From: Allobosea sp. BK604
Lineage (GTDB): Bacteria; Pseudomonadota; Alphaproteobacteria; Rhizobiales; Beijerinckiaceae
Reading direction: 5' to 3'
Assembly: GCF_004341515.1 (NCBI RefSeq)
Contig: NZ_SLZF01000005.1
Location: 1 to 64,000, forward strand
Length of the DNA: 64,000 bases
Of the stretch, positions 53,316-62,037 are shown one piece after another; positions within the stretch are counted from its first letter, which is position 1, and each line of letters begins with the position of its first letter. The notes below the pieces were generated by a model that saw nothing but the letters and a program-made list of their open reading frames with translations, was not told the DNA's origin and did no database searches. The position numbers were made by a program, and so were the translations under genes.

Positions 53316-54040
53316 CCCAGGACCTGACCGGAAAAACCGCTGCGATCACCGGTGCAGCCTCGGGAATCGGCCTTGCCTGTGCAAAACGGCTGCTCGCCGC
53401 CGGCGCGCGCGTCGTCCTCGTCGACCGCGACGGCGAAGCCCTCGCTAGCGCCTGCGCAAAGCTCGGCCCCGAGGCGATCCCGCTCGTCGTCGACCTGACC
53501 GATCCGGCCTCCGTCGCCGGAATGATGCCGCAGATCCAGGACAAGGCAGGTCCGCTCGACATCTTTCACGCCAATGCCGGCTCCTATGTCGGCGGGCCCG
53601 TGAGCGAGGGCGATCCCGACGCCTGGGACCGGATGCTGAACCTCAATGTCAACGCGGTCTTCCGCAGCATCCATGCCGTGCTGCCGCAGATGATCGAACG
53701 CAGGACTGGGGACATCCTGGTCACCAGTTCGGTGGCCGGTGTCGTTCCCGTGGTCTGGGAGCCGGTCTACACGGCTTCGAAACACGCCGTGCAGGCCTTC
53801 GTGCATACGCTGCGCCGTCAGGTCATCCCGCACGGCCTGCGCGTCGGGGCGGTCCTGCCCGGCCCCGTCGTGACGGCTCTGATCAGCGATTGGCCCAAGG
53901 AGAAACTCGAGGCGGAGCGGGCTCGCGGCGGCCTGATCGAGCCGGAAGAGGTGGCCGAGGCCGTGCATTTCATGTTGACGAGGCCCCGCAACGTCACGAT
54001 CCGCGACCTCGTGATCCTGCCGCAGAGCACTGACCTTTAG
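53312..54040 (+). CDS. SDR-family ribitol 2-dehydrogenase-like
   Basis: 242 residues starting at GTG overlapping the kinase stop. SDR signatures: TGAASGIG (about 14-21), [10 protein letters not shown] (NAD-type Asp), [28 protein letters not shown], catalytic Ser in VTSSVAG, and YTASKHA. The HANAG-Y-GGP and [12 protein letters not shown] strings match bacterial ribitol 2-dehydrogenases. Together with the kinase this makes ribitol to D-ribulose to D-ribulose 5-phosphate. Substrate assignment is by similarity and neighbourhood. Confidence 0.85.
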   Translation: MTQDLTGKTAAITGAASGIGLACAKRLLAAGARVVLVDRDGEALASACAKLGPEAIPLVVDLTDPASVAGMMPQIQDKAGPLDIFHANAGSYVGGPVSEGDPDAWDRMLNLNVNAVFRSIHAVLPQMIERRTGDILVTSSVAGVVPVVWEPVYTASKHAVQAFVHTLRRQVIPHGLRVGAVLPGPVVTALISDWPKEKLEAERARGGLIEPEEVAEAVHFMLTRPRNVTIRDLVILPQSTDL

Positions 54041-54048
54041 AGGCATAT

Positions 54049-54077
54049 CCGATCTGACCGCCCTCCGATCAGATCGG
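54049..54077. terminator. hairpin between convergent operons
   Basis: CCGATCTGA - 11 bases - TCAGATCGG, in the 64-base gap between the SDR stop and the SorC-type regulator stop. No T-run, but the position suits a shared transcription end or mRNA stabiliser. Confidence 0.5.
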
Positions 54078-54104
54078 CGCATTCCCGAGCCGGCAAATCA
54101 ACCC

Positions 54105-55061
54105 TCAGGGGCGGTCCGGCGCCGCGCTCGCCAGCACGGCCGCCGCCGTGTCCTCGTCGGTGATGAGGACCGAGGCCAGCCTGGAACGCATGCTGGCTGC
54201 GATGACCGCGGCCTTGTTCAGCCCGCCGGACGCAAGAATCACGGTCGGTATCTGGCTGAGCTCGGCGAGCGGCAGGGCGATGGCGCGGCGATTGATCGGG
54301 TGCGCGATGGAATGGCCGTCCCGATCGATGAACTGGCCGAGCACGTCGCCGACCGCGCCGGCCTCGACCAGTTCGGCGGCGCCGACATCTCCCGGCAGCC
54401 CGTAGCGCATCAGGAGCGAACGTTCGCTGAGATCGCCCGCGCTGAGGATCGCGACATCGGTCGCCCGGATGCGGGCGAAGGCCGCCTCGAACACGTCCTG
54501 TGCCAGGATCGTATCGCGCGATTGCGGCGTGCCCGCATAGATCGGCGCCGCGAGATAGTGGCATTCGGCCTCCCAGAGCCCCGCGAAACGGCTGGCGATC
54601 TCGAAGGTGTTGATCTCGATGCCGTAGGTCAGCCCGCCCATCATCGAGGTGACCGCGAGAGCGCGATGCTGTCCGGCCCGGACATGTCGGACGGTTTCCC
54701 GCAAGGTGCCGCCCCAACCGACCCCGAAGATGCCGGACGGCTTCTCCTCGACGATCCCCGAGACGAATTCGCCGGCTGCCTTGCCGATCTGGGCCGCGAT
54801 CTGGCCGGGGTCGGCCGGGCTCGGCACGACGATCGCATGCTTGAGGCCGAAGGCGGCGACGAGCGCATGTTCCAGCCGGACACAGCTCTCCAGCGCCGAA
54901 TTGATCGTGATGTTCACCAGCCCGCTGCCGCGCGCCTCGACGAGGAGCCGGTTGACGCGCAGTCGCGTCAGTTTCAGCCGCTCCGCGATCTCGGCCTGGG
55001 TCAGCCCCTCCCTGTAGTAGAGCCAGGCGGCCCGAACCTGTGTCTGCGGATCCTCCGCCAT
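54105..55061 (-). CDS. SorC/DeoR-type sugar-binding regulator 1
   Basis: 318 residues from MAEDPQTQVRAAWLYY; AGGATG is about 8 bases upstream, better than for the ATG three codons earlier. The N-terminal helix-turn-helix (LTQAEIAERLKLTRLRVNRLL, split as LTQAEIAERL and KLTRLRVNRLL) is followed by the SorC sugar-binding domain (GVGWGGTLRETVRHV, AVTSMMGGL, VILASGGLNKAAVIAASMRS). Effectors are phosphorylated sugars or polyols. Divergent from the polyol dehydrogenase/xylulokinase operon, which it most likely controls through the dyad at 55160-55179. Confidence 0.9.
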   Translation of the reverse strand: MAEDPQTQVRAAWLYYREGLTQAEIAERLKLTRLRVNRLLVEARGSGLVNITINSALESCVRLEHALVAAFGLKHAIVVPSPADPGQIAAQIGKAAGEFVSGIVEEKPSGIFGVGWGGTLRETVRHVRAGQHRALAVTSMMGGLTYGIEINTFEIASRFAGLWEAECHYLAAPIYAGTPQSRDTILAQDVFEAAFARIRATDVAILSAGDLSERSLLMRYGLPGDVGAAELVEAGAVGDVLGQFIDRDGHSIAHPINRRAIALPLAELSQIPTVILASGGLNKAAVIAASMRSRLASVLITDEDTAAAVLASAAPDRP

Positions 55062-55159
55062 GATGTGCATCCTGATGCGATGGGCGGCCGCCTGCGCCAC
55101 GGCGCGGTCAGCTCGGTGTTCGACGGGACATCGCGTGGCTTCACGCTTGACGTGAACCA

Positions 55160-55179
55160 ATGTAAACTAGAAAATACAT
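55160..55179 (+). promoter_or_regulatory. dyad in the SorC1 / polyol dehydrogenase promoter
   Basis: ATGTAAACTAGAAAATACAT: ATGTA and TACAT arms around a CTAG-containing centre, 13 bases after TTGACG (55147-55152). Likely the SorC1 operator, overlapping the promoter spacer and -10. Confidence 0.5.
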
Positions 55180-55218
55180 CTGTTAAAAGCCCTTTCGCGA
55201 ACCGAGTGCCGGCGCCCC

Positions 55219-56259
55219 ATGTCCCATGCCGTCTTCCTTCACGCCGCAGGCGACGCACGCGTCGCGCCATTCAACCTGCGCGAGGGAGTGCCGGGAGAAA
55301 CCCTGCTCGATGTCGCCGCCGTCGGTCTCTGCGGCAGCGACCTGCACTATTACAAGGACGGCGGCATCGGCTCGGCCGTCATCGCGTCGCCCTTCGTTCC
55401 CGGCCATGAATTCAGCGGCTGGCTGACCGAGGACCTGCCCGAACTCGGCCTCGGCAAGGGCGCCCTCGTCGCGGTCGACCCCAACCAGTCCTGCGGCCAT
55501 TGCGAGCATTGCCGGAGCGGGCATCCCAATCTCTGCCCCGACGTCGTCTTTATCGGCGCCCCCCCGCATGACGGAGCGATGACCGAGCGGATCTGGGTGC
55601 CGAAATCGCAGATCGTCGCCGTGCCCCAGAGCTTCTCGCCAAGCGATGCCGTGATGCTCGAGCCGCTCGGCGTCGCGATCCATGCGGTGGATCTGGCCAA
55701 GCCGCGCCTGCTCGAACGGGTGGCACTGATCGGGTGCGGCCCGATCGGCCTGCTGATTCTGCAGGTGCTGCGGACAGCCGGCGTCGGAGACATCCTCGCC
55801 TGCGATCCACAGGCGCATCGCCGTGACCTTGCGCTCAGGCTGGGCGCCAGCAAGGCCGGCGCGAGCGTCGCCGATATCGCCGAATGGACGAAGGGCGAAG
55901 GCCTGCCGCTGGTGATCGAGGCGACCAATGCCCCCGAGGGCTTTCGCGACGCGATCCGCGCCGCCCGCATCGGCGGCCGCGTCGTGCTGGTCGGCATCCC
56001 CGATGGCGACAGCTACGTGATCCCGGCCGCGGAAGCCCGCCGGCGCGCGCTCAACATCAAGTTCTCGCGCCGGATGGGCCATGTCTATCCGCGCGCGATC
56101 GACCTGGTGGCGCAGGGCAAGGTCGATGTCGAGGCGGTGGTCAGCCATCGCTTTCCGCTTGCCGAGGGGCCGGCGGCCTTCCGTCGGCACGCCGCCAACG
56201 AGGCCGGCATGGTCAAGAGCATGATCTATCCGGGCGGTCTGCCCGACCAACAGCGTTGA
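55219..56259 (+). CDS. zinc-dependent polyol dehydrogenase (idonate/sorbitol/xylitol type)
   Basis: 346 residues, medium-chain dehydrogenase. Catalytic Zn Cys in GLCGSDLHYYKDGG, then PGHEFSG. The structural Zn cysteines are in CGHCEHCRSGHPNLC. The cofactor motif is IGCGPIGLLILQ, with an acidic residue (ACDPQ) after strand 2, favouring NAD(H). Members oxidise L-idonate, D-sorbitol, xylitol or similar. It lies 20 bases before xylB, and so most plausibly oxidises xylitol or D-arabinitol to D-xylulose (inference). First gene of the operon divergent from SorC1. Confidence 0.9.
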   Translation: MSHAVFLHAAGDARVAPFNLREGVPGETLLDVAAVGLCGSDLHYYKDGGIGSAVIASPFVPGHEFSGWLTEDLPELGLGKGALVAVDPNQSCGHCEHCRSGHPNLCPDVVFIGAPPHDGAMTERIWVPKSQIVAVPQSFSPSDAVMLEPLGVAIHAVDLAKPRLLERVALIGCGPIGLLILQVLRTAGVGDILACDPQAHRRDLALRLGASKAGASVADIAEWTKGEGLPLVIEATNAPEGFRDAIRAARIGGRVVLVGIPDGDSYVIPAAEARRRALNIKFSRRMGHVYPRAIDLVAQGKVDVEAVVSHRFPLAEGPAAFRRHAANEAGMVKSMIYPGGLPDQQR

Positions 56260-56278
56260 ACCCGCCGGCAGGGCCCTG

Positions 56279-57739
56279 ATGACCTATATCGGCATCGATC
56301 TCGGAACGTCGTCGGTCAAGGCCGTGCTGGTCGACGACCGGCAGCGCCTGCTCGCCAATGCCGCGCGGGACCTTGCCGTCGATCGCCCTGCCCCGCTCTG
56401 GTCCGAGCAGGATCCGGCGAGCTGGGTCGCCGCCGCGCTGGCTGCCCTGCACAGCCTGAAGGACATCGCCCCAGAGGCCTTCCGTCGCTGCGCCGGCATC
56501 GGCCTGTCCGGGCAGATGCATGGCGCGGTTCTGCTGGATGCGCGCGATCGGCCGCTGCGCCCCTGCATCCTCTGGAACGATGGCCGCGCGGCCGGGGAAT
56601 GCGCGGAGATCGAGGCGGCGGAGCCGGATTCCCTGGTGATCACCGGCAATATCGCCATGCCCGGTTTCACCGCGCCCAAGCTCCTGTGGGTGCGCAAGCA
56701 CCAGCCCGAGATCTTCGCGCGCATCCGCAGGATCCTGTTGCCAAAGGCCTATCTGCGGCTCGTGCTGACCGGCGAGGCGATCGAGGAGATGTCCGACGCC
56801 TCCGGAACGCTCTGGCTCGATACCCGCCAGCGCGACTGGTCGGACCGGATGCTGGCAGCGACAGGCCTCGAGCGCAGCCGGATGCCCGAGCTCGTCGAAG
56901 GGTCGCAGCCGGCAGGCCGCATGCGCCCCGAACTCAGCCGCGAGCTCGGCTTCGATACCCCGCCCCTTTTCGCCGCCGGCGCAGGCGACAATGCCGCCGG
57001 GGCGATCGGGCTAGGCGCGGTCACGCCCGGCAGCAGCTTCCTGTCCCTCGGCACGTCCGGCGTGCTCTGGCGCACGACGGAGGGTTTCGAGCCGCGTACC
57101 GGCAGCGCCGTTCATGCCTTCTGCCATGCGTTGCCGGAGCGCTGGCACCAGATGTCGGTCCATCTCTCGGCCGCCGCGAGCCTGAGCTGGTGGGCCCTGG
57201 TCTCCGGACGGTCCGAAGCGTCGCTGATGGACGAACTTGGCCCGAGCCCCAGACGCCCTTCGCCGGTGCTGTTCACGCCCTATCTCTCGGGCGAGCGCAC
57301 GCCCCACAACGATCCGCAGCTGCGCGGCAGCTTCGTCGGTCTCGGCCACGAAACGGATCGCGACGCCATGACCCTGGCCGTGCTGGAGGGAGTCGCCTTC
57401 GCCTTCAGGGACGGCAAGGATGCGCTGGAAGCTGGAGCCTCGCCGATCGGGGACGCCATGGTGATCGGTGGCGGCGCGCGATCGGACCTGTGGCTGTCGA
57501 TCCTCGCGGATGTGCTGAACCTGCCGCTCAAGCGCTCCCGCCAGGCCGAAACCGGCGCCGCTTTCGGGGCTGCCCGCCTCGCCCGCCTGGCCTGCACCGG
57601 CGAAAGCCCGGAGAGCGTCTGCACGCCGCCATCCGGCGAGGCCGACAGCTTCCTGCCCGACCCGGCAAGGGCTGAGGCCTATGCGGAGCGCTACACGGCC
57701 TGGCGCCGCGCCGCCGAGATCGGCCGCATGCTGCGCTGA
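56279..57739 (+). CDS. xylB: xylulokinase
   Basis: 486 residues, the normal XylB length. YIGIDLGTSSVKAVLVD (ATP site), IGLSGQMHGAVLLD, LWNDGRA, SLGTSGVLWRTT, PYLSGERTPHNDP, and VIGGGARSDLWLSILAD. ATP-dependent phosphorylation of D-xylulose to D-xylulose 5-phosphate, feeding the pentose phosphate pathway. 19 bases after the polyol dehydrogenase gene. Confidence 0.94.
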   Translation: MTYIGIDLGTSSVKAVLVDDRQRLLANAARDLAVDRPAPLWSEQDPASWVAAALAALHSLKDIAPEAFRRCAGIGLSGQMHGAVLLDARDRPLRPCILWNDGRAAGECAEIEAAEPDSLVITGNIAMPGFTAPKLLWVRKHQPEIFARIRRILLPKAYLRLVLTGEAIEEMSDASGTLWLDTRQRDWSDRMLAATGLERSRMPELVEGSQPAGRMRPELSRELGFDTPPLFAAGAGDNAAGAIGLGAVTPGSSFLSLGTSGVLWRTTEGFEPRTGSAVHAFCHALPERWHQMSVHLSAAASLSWWALVSGRSEASLMDELGPSPRRPSPVLFTPYLSGERTPHNDPQLRGSFVGLGHETDRDAMTLAVLEGVAFAFRDGKDALEAGASPIGDAMVIGGGARSDLWLSILADVLNLPLKRSRQAETGAAFGAARLARLACTGESPESVCTPPSGEADSFLPDPARAEAYAERYTAWRRAAEIGRMLR

Positions 57740-57764
57740 GCGGCGGGAGGTTTGACATAAGTTC

Positions 57765-57795
57765 GGGTGAATGCTCTTCATGTGAGCATTCGCTC
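57765..57795 (+). promoter_or_regulatory. paired operator sites before the HAD-sorC2 operon
   Basis: GGGTGAATGCTC (57765-57776, one good half) and GAGCATTCGCTC (57784-57795), start to start 19 bases. TTGACA lies at 57752-57757. The GAGCA--TGCTC-type word and the 19-base spacing recur before the ugp-type operon. Confidence 0.6.
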
Positions 57796-57812
57796 AAATG
57801 AACTGTTGTCCG

Positions 57813-58502
57813 ATGACCTCTCCTCGCCAGCCCTTCGACCTCGTCATCCTCGATTGCGACGGCGTGCTCGTCGATAGCGAGATCATCAGCTGCCGGACCC
57901 TCGTCGATATTCTCTCGCCTTTCGACCCGGGCTATGATCTGGAGACGGTCATGCGCCGCTATCTCGGGCGACCGTCCAGCGCCGTGACCGAGGATTACGA
58001 GAGAATGACCGGCCGCCCGGCTTCGGCTGGCTTCACGCGGGATTGGCGGGCCCAGCTCTTCGCCGCTTTCAGGAGCGACCTCCAGCCCGTCCAAGGCGTT
58101 CGCGACGCCGTCGAAGCCTTCGGCAGCGACTATTGCGTCGCCTCATCCAGCGACGAGGAGCGCATTGAGATCTGCCTGCGCAAGGCCGAGCTCTGGGACC
58201 TGTTCGAGGGCAGGATCTTCAGCACGACGCGCGTGCGGCGCGGCAAGCCGGCGCCCGATCTCTTCCTGCTCGCCGCCCGCGAACGCGGCGTGGCGCCCGG
58301 GCGCTGCCTGGTGATTGAGGACAGCATCAGCGGCGTGACGGCGGCGAAGGCGGCGGGCATGACGGCCTATGGCCTCGCGGCCGGCAGCCATTTCGCCGTC
58401 CTCGACCAGCGCCAGGCGCTGCTCGCAGCCGGAGCCGACCGCCTCTTCGAATCCTGGCACGAGATCGCGCTCGAGATCGCGCCGGCACCGGCGCCCCATT
58501 GA
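57813..58502 (+). CDS. HAD-superfamily sugar-phosphate phosphatase
   Basis: 229 residues from MTSPRQPFDLVILD; an ATG 5 codons upstream is too close to the operator. HAD motif I DCDGVLVDSE, motif II ASSSDEERI, Lys in RRGKPAPDLF, and motif III IEDSISGV. Cap-type C1 (beta-phosphoglucomutase/GPH group). In polyol operons such enzymes remove toxic or dead-end sugar phosphates, or act as sugar-phosphate phosphatases. Seven bases before the SorC2 gene, so cotranscribed. Confidence 0.88.
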   Translation: MTSPRQPFDLVILDCDGVLVDSEIISCRTLVDILSPFDPGYDLETVMRRYLGRPSSAVTEDYERMTGRPASAGFTRDWRAQLFAAFRSDLQPVQGVRDAVEAFGSDYCVASSSDEERIEICLRKAELWDLFEGRIFSTTRVRRGKPAPDLFLLAARERGVAPGRCLVIEDSISGVTAAKAAGMTAYGLAAGSHFAVLDQRQALLAAGADRLFESWHEIALEIAPAPAPH

Positions 58503-58509
58503 GGATTCG

Positions 58510-59457
58510 ATGGCCGATAACGACAGCACCCGCCTCGATGACGCAGCCCGGGCCGGCTGGCTCTACTATATCGCCGGCCGCACGCAGGACGATATCGCGC
58601 AGATCCTGAACATCTCGCGCCCGGCGGCGCAGCGCCTCGTCTCGCTCTGCCGCAGCGAGGGGCTGATCAGCTTCCGGATGAACCATCCGATCAGCGCCTG
58701 CATGGACCTCGCCGCGCAGCTGCGCGACCGCTTCGAGCTGCTGCATTGCGACGTCGCTCCGTCCGACGGCGCCGCCGAGACGGGTGCGGCCGGCGTCGCC
58801 GCACTCGGCGGCGTCCTGATCGAGCGCTGGCTGCGCTCGCGCAAATCGCTCGTCATGGCGCTCGGCACCGGCCGCTCGATGCGGGCCAGTATCGAGCGCG
58901 TGCCATCGATGTCCTGCCCATTGCACCGGCTGGTCTCGCTGGTCGGCACCATCTCCCCGGACGGTTCCGCCAGCCGCTTCGACACATTGGTCAAGCTGGC
59001 CGAGATCACCAAGGCGCAGCATTTTCCGATGCCGCTGCCGCTTTACGTCTCGAGCCCCCAGGAGCGTGCCCAGCTCATCGAGATCGAGCCGATCAGGCGC
59101 ATCCGCGCCGTCGCCGGCGAGGCCGATCTCTGGATCATGGGCATCAGCCAGATCGGCGAGGATGCCGTGCTTTACCGCGACGGCTTCATGACGCGCGGCG
59201 AGCTGCTCGAAATGGTCCGCCATGGCGCCGTCGGCGAGGTGACCGGCTGGGTCTTCGATGCGGAAGGCCGCTTCCTCGATCGCGGCACCAACCTGCGCGT
59301 GACCAGCGTGCCGCCGGAACCCGGCAGCACCCGGCTGCGCATCTGCATCGCGCAGGGGCCCGCCAAGGTCGCGCCCCTGCGCGCCGCCCTGAGCGGCAAG
59401 ATCGTCAATGGCCTCGTCACAGACGAGGACACCGCCCGCGCCGTGCTCGCGGACTGA
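58510..59457 (+). CDS. SorC/DeoR-type sugar-binding regulator 2
   Basis: 315 residues. Helix-turn-helix near residues 18-45 (RTQDDIAQILNISRPAAQR), then the SorC effector domain: VMALGTGRSMRASIE, LVSLVGTISPDGSASRF, WIMGISQIGEDA, GEVTGWVFDAEG, and KIVNGLVTDED near the end. GAGG precedes the ATG. It lies between the HAD gene and the ugp-type operon, and both promoters have GAGCA--TGCTC-type palindromes, so it probably regulates both. Confidence 0.92.
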   Translation: MADNDSTRLDDAARAGWLYYIAGRTQDDIAQILNISRPAAQRLVSLCRSEGLISFRMNHPISACMDLAAQLRDRFELLHCDVAPSDGAAETGAAGVAALGGVLIERWLRSRKSLVMALGTGRSMRASIERVPSMSCPLHRLVSLVGTISPDGSASRFDTLVKLAEITKAQHFPMPLPLYVSSPQERAQLIEIEPIRRIRAVAGEADLWIMGISQIGEDAVLYRDGFMTRGELLEMVRHGAVGEVTGWVFDAEGRFLDRGTNLRVTSVPPEPGSTRLRICIAQGPAKVAPLRAALSGKIVNGLVTDEDTARAVLAD

Positions 59458-59557
59458 GCCCTACCCAACACATCCCGCCGTCGATGCCCGCGCGCGAACC
59501 ATCGCGCGCGGCTGTCATGCCGTTGTCGCCAACGGTTGACATCACATGCTGATGTGC

Positions 59558-59588
59558 GAGCATATGCTTCAATAAAGAGCAGATGCTC
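59558..59588 (+). promoter_or_regulatory. paired operator sites before the ugp-type operon
   Basis: GAGCATATGCTT (59558-59569) and GAGCAGATGCTC (59577-59588), start to start 19 bases. Together they also form TGCGAGCAT - 19 bases - ATGCTCGCA. TTGACA is at 59536-59541. The last site ends 27 bases before the ATG. Confidence 0.7.
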
Positions 59589-59615
59589 GCAAAAGAACTG
59601 ACGAGGGAGGCTTAC

Positions 59616-60929
59616 ATGCGACCTTTCTATGGTGCGTTGGCGGGTGCCGGCGCTCTGCTGCTGGCGGGGATGTCGACCGTGCAGGCGGCGACGGAAATCG
59701 AGTTCTGGCACGCGATGAGCGGCGCTCTCGGCGAGCGCGTCGACGAGCTCGTCAAGAAGTTCAACGACTCGCAGAAGGATTACGTCGTCAAGGCGATCGG
59801 CAAGGGCACTTACGACGAGGTCCTGAATGGCACGATCGCGGCCTACCGCGCCAAGCGCCAGCCCGAGATCGTCCAGTCGAACGAGCGCTCCTTTTTGACG
59901 ATGGTCAATTCCGGCGCCATCGTCTCGACCACGGAACTGATGGCGCAGCAAGGCCACCCGGTCGAGGTCTCGAAATTCATCGCCCCGGTCGTCAGCTATT
60001 ATGCGATCGACGGCAAGCTCCAGGCGATGCCGTTCAACTCCTCGACGCCGATCCTGTTCTACAATCGCGACCACTTCAAAGCCGCCGGCTTCGACAAGCC
60101 CGGCGCGACCTGGCAGGAACTGGAACCGCAGCTCGATGCCATCAAGGCCAAGGGCGTCTCGAAATGCGCGATGGTGCTCCCCGGCGACTATGAGTGGAGC
60201 TTTCTCGAGAATTACAGCGCCGTGAACGACATTCCGTATGCGACCAAGCGCAACGGCATGGACGGGCTCGATACCAACTTCGTCTTCAACAAGGGCAAGC
60301 TCGTCGGCCAGGTGGAGCGCATGAAGCGCCTCGTCTCGTCCGGCGTGATGCAGCTCGCCGGCCAGGGCATCATCCCGATCCAGCTCTTCACCTCCGGCGA
60401 GTGCTCGACCATCATCGCCTCGACCGCCTCGCATGCCGCCGTCGTCGCCGCCGCGAAATTCGACTGGAGCGCGGCCGAACTGCCCTATGAGCAGGGCGTC
60501 ACCCCCAGGAACAGCGTCATCGGCGGTGCCGCGCTCTGGACCCTGAAGGGTCACACGCCGGAGAAATACAAGGCGGTCGCCGCCTTCTACGACTTCCTCG
60601 CGAAGACCGACACCCAGGTCTGGTGGCATCAGGCGACCGGCTATGTCCCGGTCACGACCGCCGCCTATGACGCCGCCAAGGCGCAGGGCTATTATCAGAA
60701 GAACCCGACCCGCGAGATCGCCGTGGTGCAGCTGATGCGCGGCACGCCCAGCGACAACTCGCTCGGCTTCCGCATCGGCAACAGCAACCAGATCAATGTC
60801 GCGATCATGGAAGAGGTCTCGGCCGCCTTCCTCGGCAAGAAGCCGGTCCAGCAGGCGCTCGATGACGCGGTGTCTCGCGGCAACGAGGCGCTGCGCCGCT
60901 ACGAACAGCTCAATGCCGGCAAGAAATAA
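59616..60929 (+). CDS. ugpB: ABC importer substrate-binding protein, UgpB-like
   Basis: 437 residues from MRPFYGALAGAGAL, with GAGGGAGG upstream. Signal peptide cleaved near VQA-A (about residue 25). The mature start ATEIEFWHAMSGALGERVDEL parallels UgpB (FWH-M-G-LG--VD), and MPFNSSTPILFYNRDHFKAAGFDKP is the conserved ligand-cleft region (shortened: MPFNSSTPILFYNRD). UgpB binds sn-glycerol 3-phosphate or glycerophosphodiesters. Beside it stand two permeases and a glycerophosphodiesterase, which supports that ligand. Control by a SorC protein and nearby polyol genes leave a sugar-alcohol ligand possible. Confidence 0.85.
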   Translation: MRPFYGALAGAGALLLAGMSTVQAATEIEFWHAMSGALGERVDELVKKFNDSQKDYVVKAIGKGTYDEVLNGTIAAYRAKRQPEIVQSNERSFLTMVNSGAIVSTTELMAQQGHPVEVSKFIAPVVSYYAIDGKLQAMPFNSSTPILFYNRDHFKAAGFDKPGATWQELEPQLDAIKAKGVSKCAMVLPGDYEWSFLENYSAVNDIPYATKRNGMDGLDTNFVFNKGKLVGQVERMKRLVSSGVMQLAGQGIIPIQLFTSGECSTIIASTASHAAVVAAAKFDWSAAELPYEQGVTPRNSVIGGAALWTLKGHTPEKYKAVAAFYDFLAKTDTQVWWHQATGYVPVTTAAYDAAKAQGYYQKNPTREIAVVQLMRGTPSDNSLGFRIGNSNQINVAIMEEVSAAFLGKKPVQQALDDAVSRGNEALRRYEQLNAGKK

Positions 60930-60940
60930 TGCGGCGGGCC

Positions 60941-61042
60941 TAGAGCATTTTCGAGCGAAGTGGACACCGGTTCGCGTGAAGAAAATGCGTCAAAACAAAG
61001 AGACAGAGAATTTCCGCGTTTCAGAGAAACGCGGAAATGCTC
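60941..61042 (+). repeat. dispersed 102-base repeat, copy 4 (long form)
   Basis: Starts TAGAGCATTTTCGAGCGAAG, carries GTGGACACCGGTTCGCGTGA and AAATGCGTCAAAACAAAGAG, and ends CGCGGAAATGCTC. Nearly identical over its first 65 bases to the copy at 21181-21282 (read on the minus strand), with inverted ends GAGCATTT/AAATGCTC. Confidence 0.85.
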
Positions 61043-61104
61043 TCGCGGTGGCGGCTGGCGGGGCCGGCTTTCGCCTCCGCCCGCCGCTGCGGCGTCTCTT
61101 GCCC

Positions 61105-62037
61105 ATGCGTCTCTTGCCCAAGAGCGCCGGCGACGGCCGGGCGGAAAGCGGGCTGAAGCGTGCGCATTTCCAGGAATGGCGCCTGCCCTTCTGGCTGCTG
61201 GCGCCGCAGCTCTTCATCCTGCTGCTGTTCTTCTTCATCCCCTCGATCAGGGCGCTGATCCAGGCTTTCCAACTGACCGACCCTTTCGGCGCCACGACGC
61301 AATGGGTCGGCTTCCAGAATTTCGAGCGGCTGTTCCGCAGCAATGTCTATTGGTCCTCGGCGCAGGTGACGTTGATCTTCACCCTCGCGCAGAACCTGCT
61401 GACCCTGTCCGTGGCACTGCTTCTCGCCTTCGCCTCGAACCACATCCTGCGCGGCCGCGGCGCCTATCGCACGGTCCTGCTCCTGCCCTATGCCATCGCG
61501 CCCGCGATCGCCGGCATCATGCTCGCCTTCCTGTTCAATCCCCGCGTCGGCCCCGTCGCCCATATGCTGCAGGGGATCGGGCTCGACTGGGACCCGAACC
61601 GCAATTCCTGGCATGCGCTCGCCCTGATCGTGATGGCCGCCTCCTGGAAGCACATCTGCTACAACTACATCTTCCTGGTCGCGGCGCTGCTCTCGGTGCC
61701 CCAGTCGATCCTCGAATCCGCCTATCTCGATGGCGCGGGGCCGATCCAGCGCTTCCTGCGCATCTCGCTGCCGATGATCGCGCCGACGCTGTTCTTCCTG
61801 ATCGTCATCAACTTCGTCTACGGGCTGTTCGAGACCTTCGCGATCGTCGACGCCACGACACGCGGCGGACCGGCCGGCGCCACCTCCATCCTCGTCTACA
61901 AGGTCTACCAGGACGGTTTCGTCACGCTCGATCTCGGTTCCTCCGCGGCGCAATCCGTCGTGCTGATGGCGCTCGCGCTCTTCCTGACCTTCGCGCAATT
62001 CCGCTTCGTGGAGCGGCGCGTGAACTACAGCGTCTAG
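61105..62037 (+). CDS. ugpA: ABC importer permease, UgpA-like
   Basis: 310 residues from MRLLPKSAGDGRAE. An open reading extends 103 codons further upstream, but that part is repeat sequence and the end of the SBP gene; an in-frame ATG at 60985 lies inside the repeat, so the start is uncertain. Six membrane helices beginning FWLLAPQLFILLLFFF. The EAA loop reads ESAYLDGAGPIQRFLRISLP. RTVLLLPYAIAPAIAGIML is standard for MalF/UgpA. Inner-membrane partner of UgpE. Confidence 0.87.
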   Translation: MRLLPKSAGDGRAESGLKRAHFQEWRLPFWLLAPQLFILLLFFFIPSIRALIQAFQLTDPFGATTQWVGFQNFERLFRSNVYWSSAQVTLIFTLAQNLLTLSVALLLAFASNHILRGRGAYRTVLLLPYAIAPAIAGIMLAFLFNPRVGPVAHMLQGIGLDWDPNRNSWHALALIVMAASWKHICYNYIFLVAALLSVPQSILESAYLDGAGPIQRFLRISLPMIAPTLFFLIVINFVYGLFETFAIVDATTRGGPAGATSILVYKVYQDGFVTLDLGSSAAQSVVLMALALFLTFAQFRFVERRVNYSV

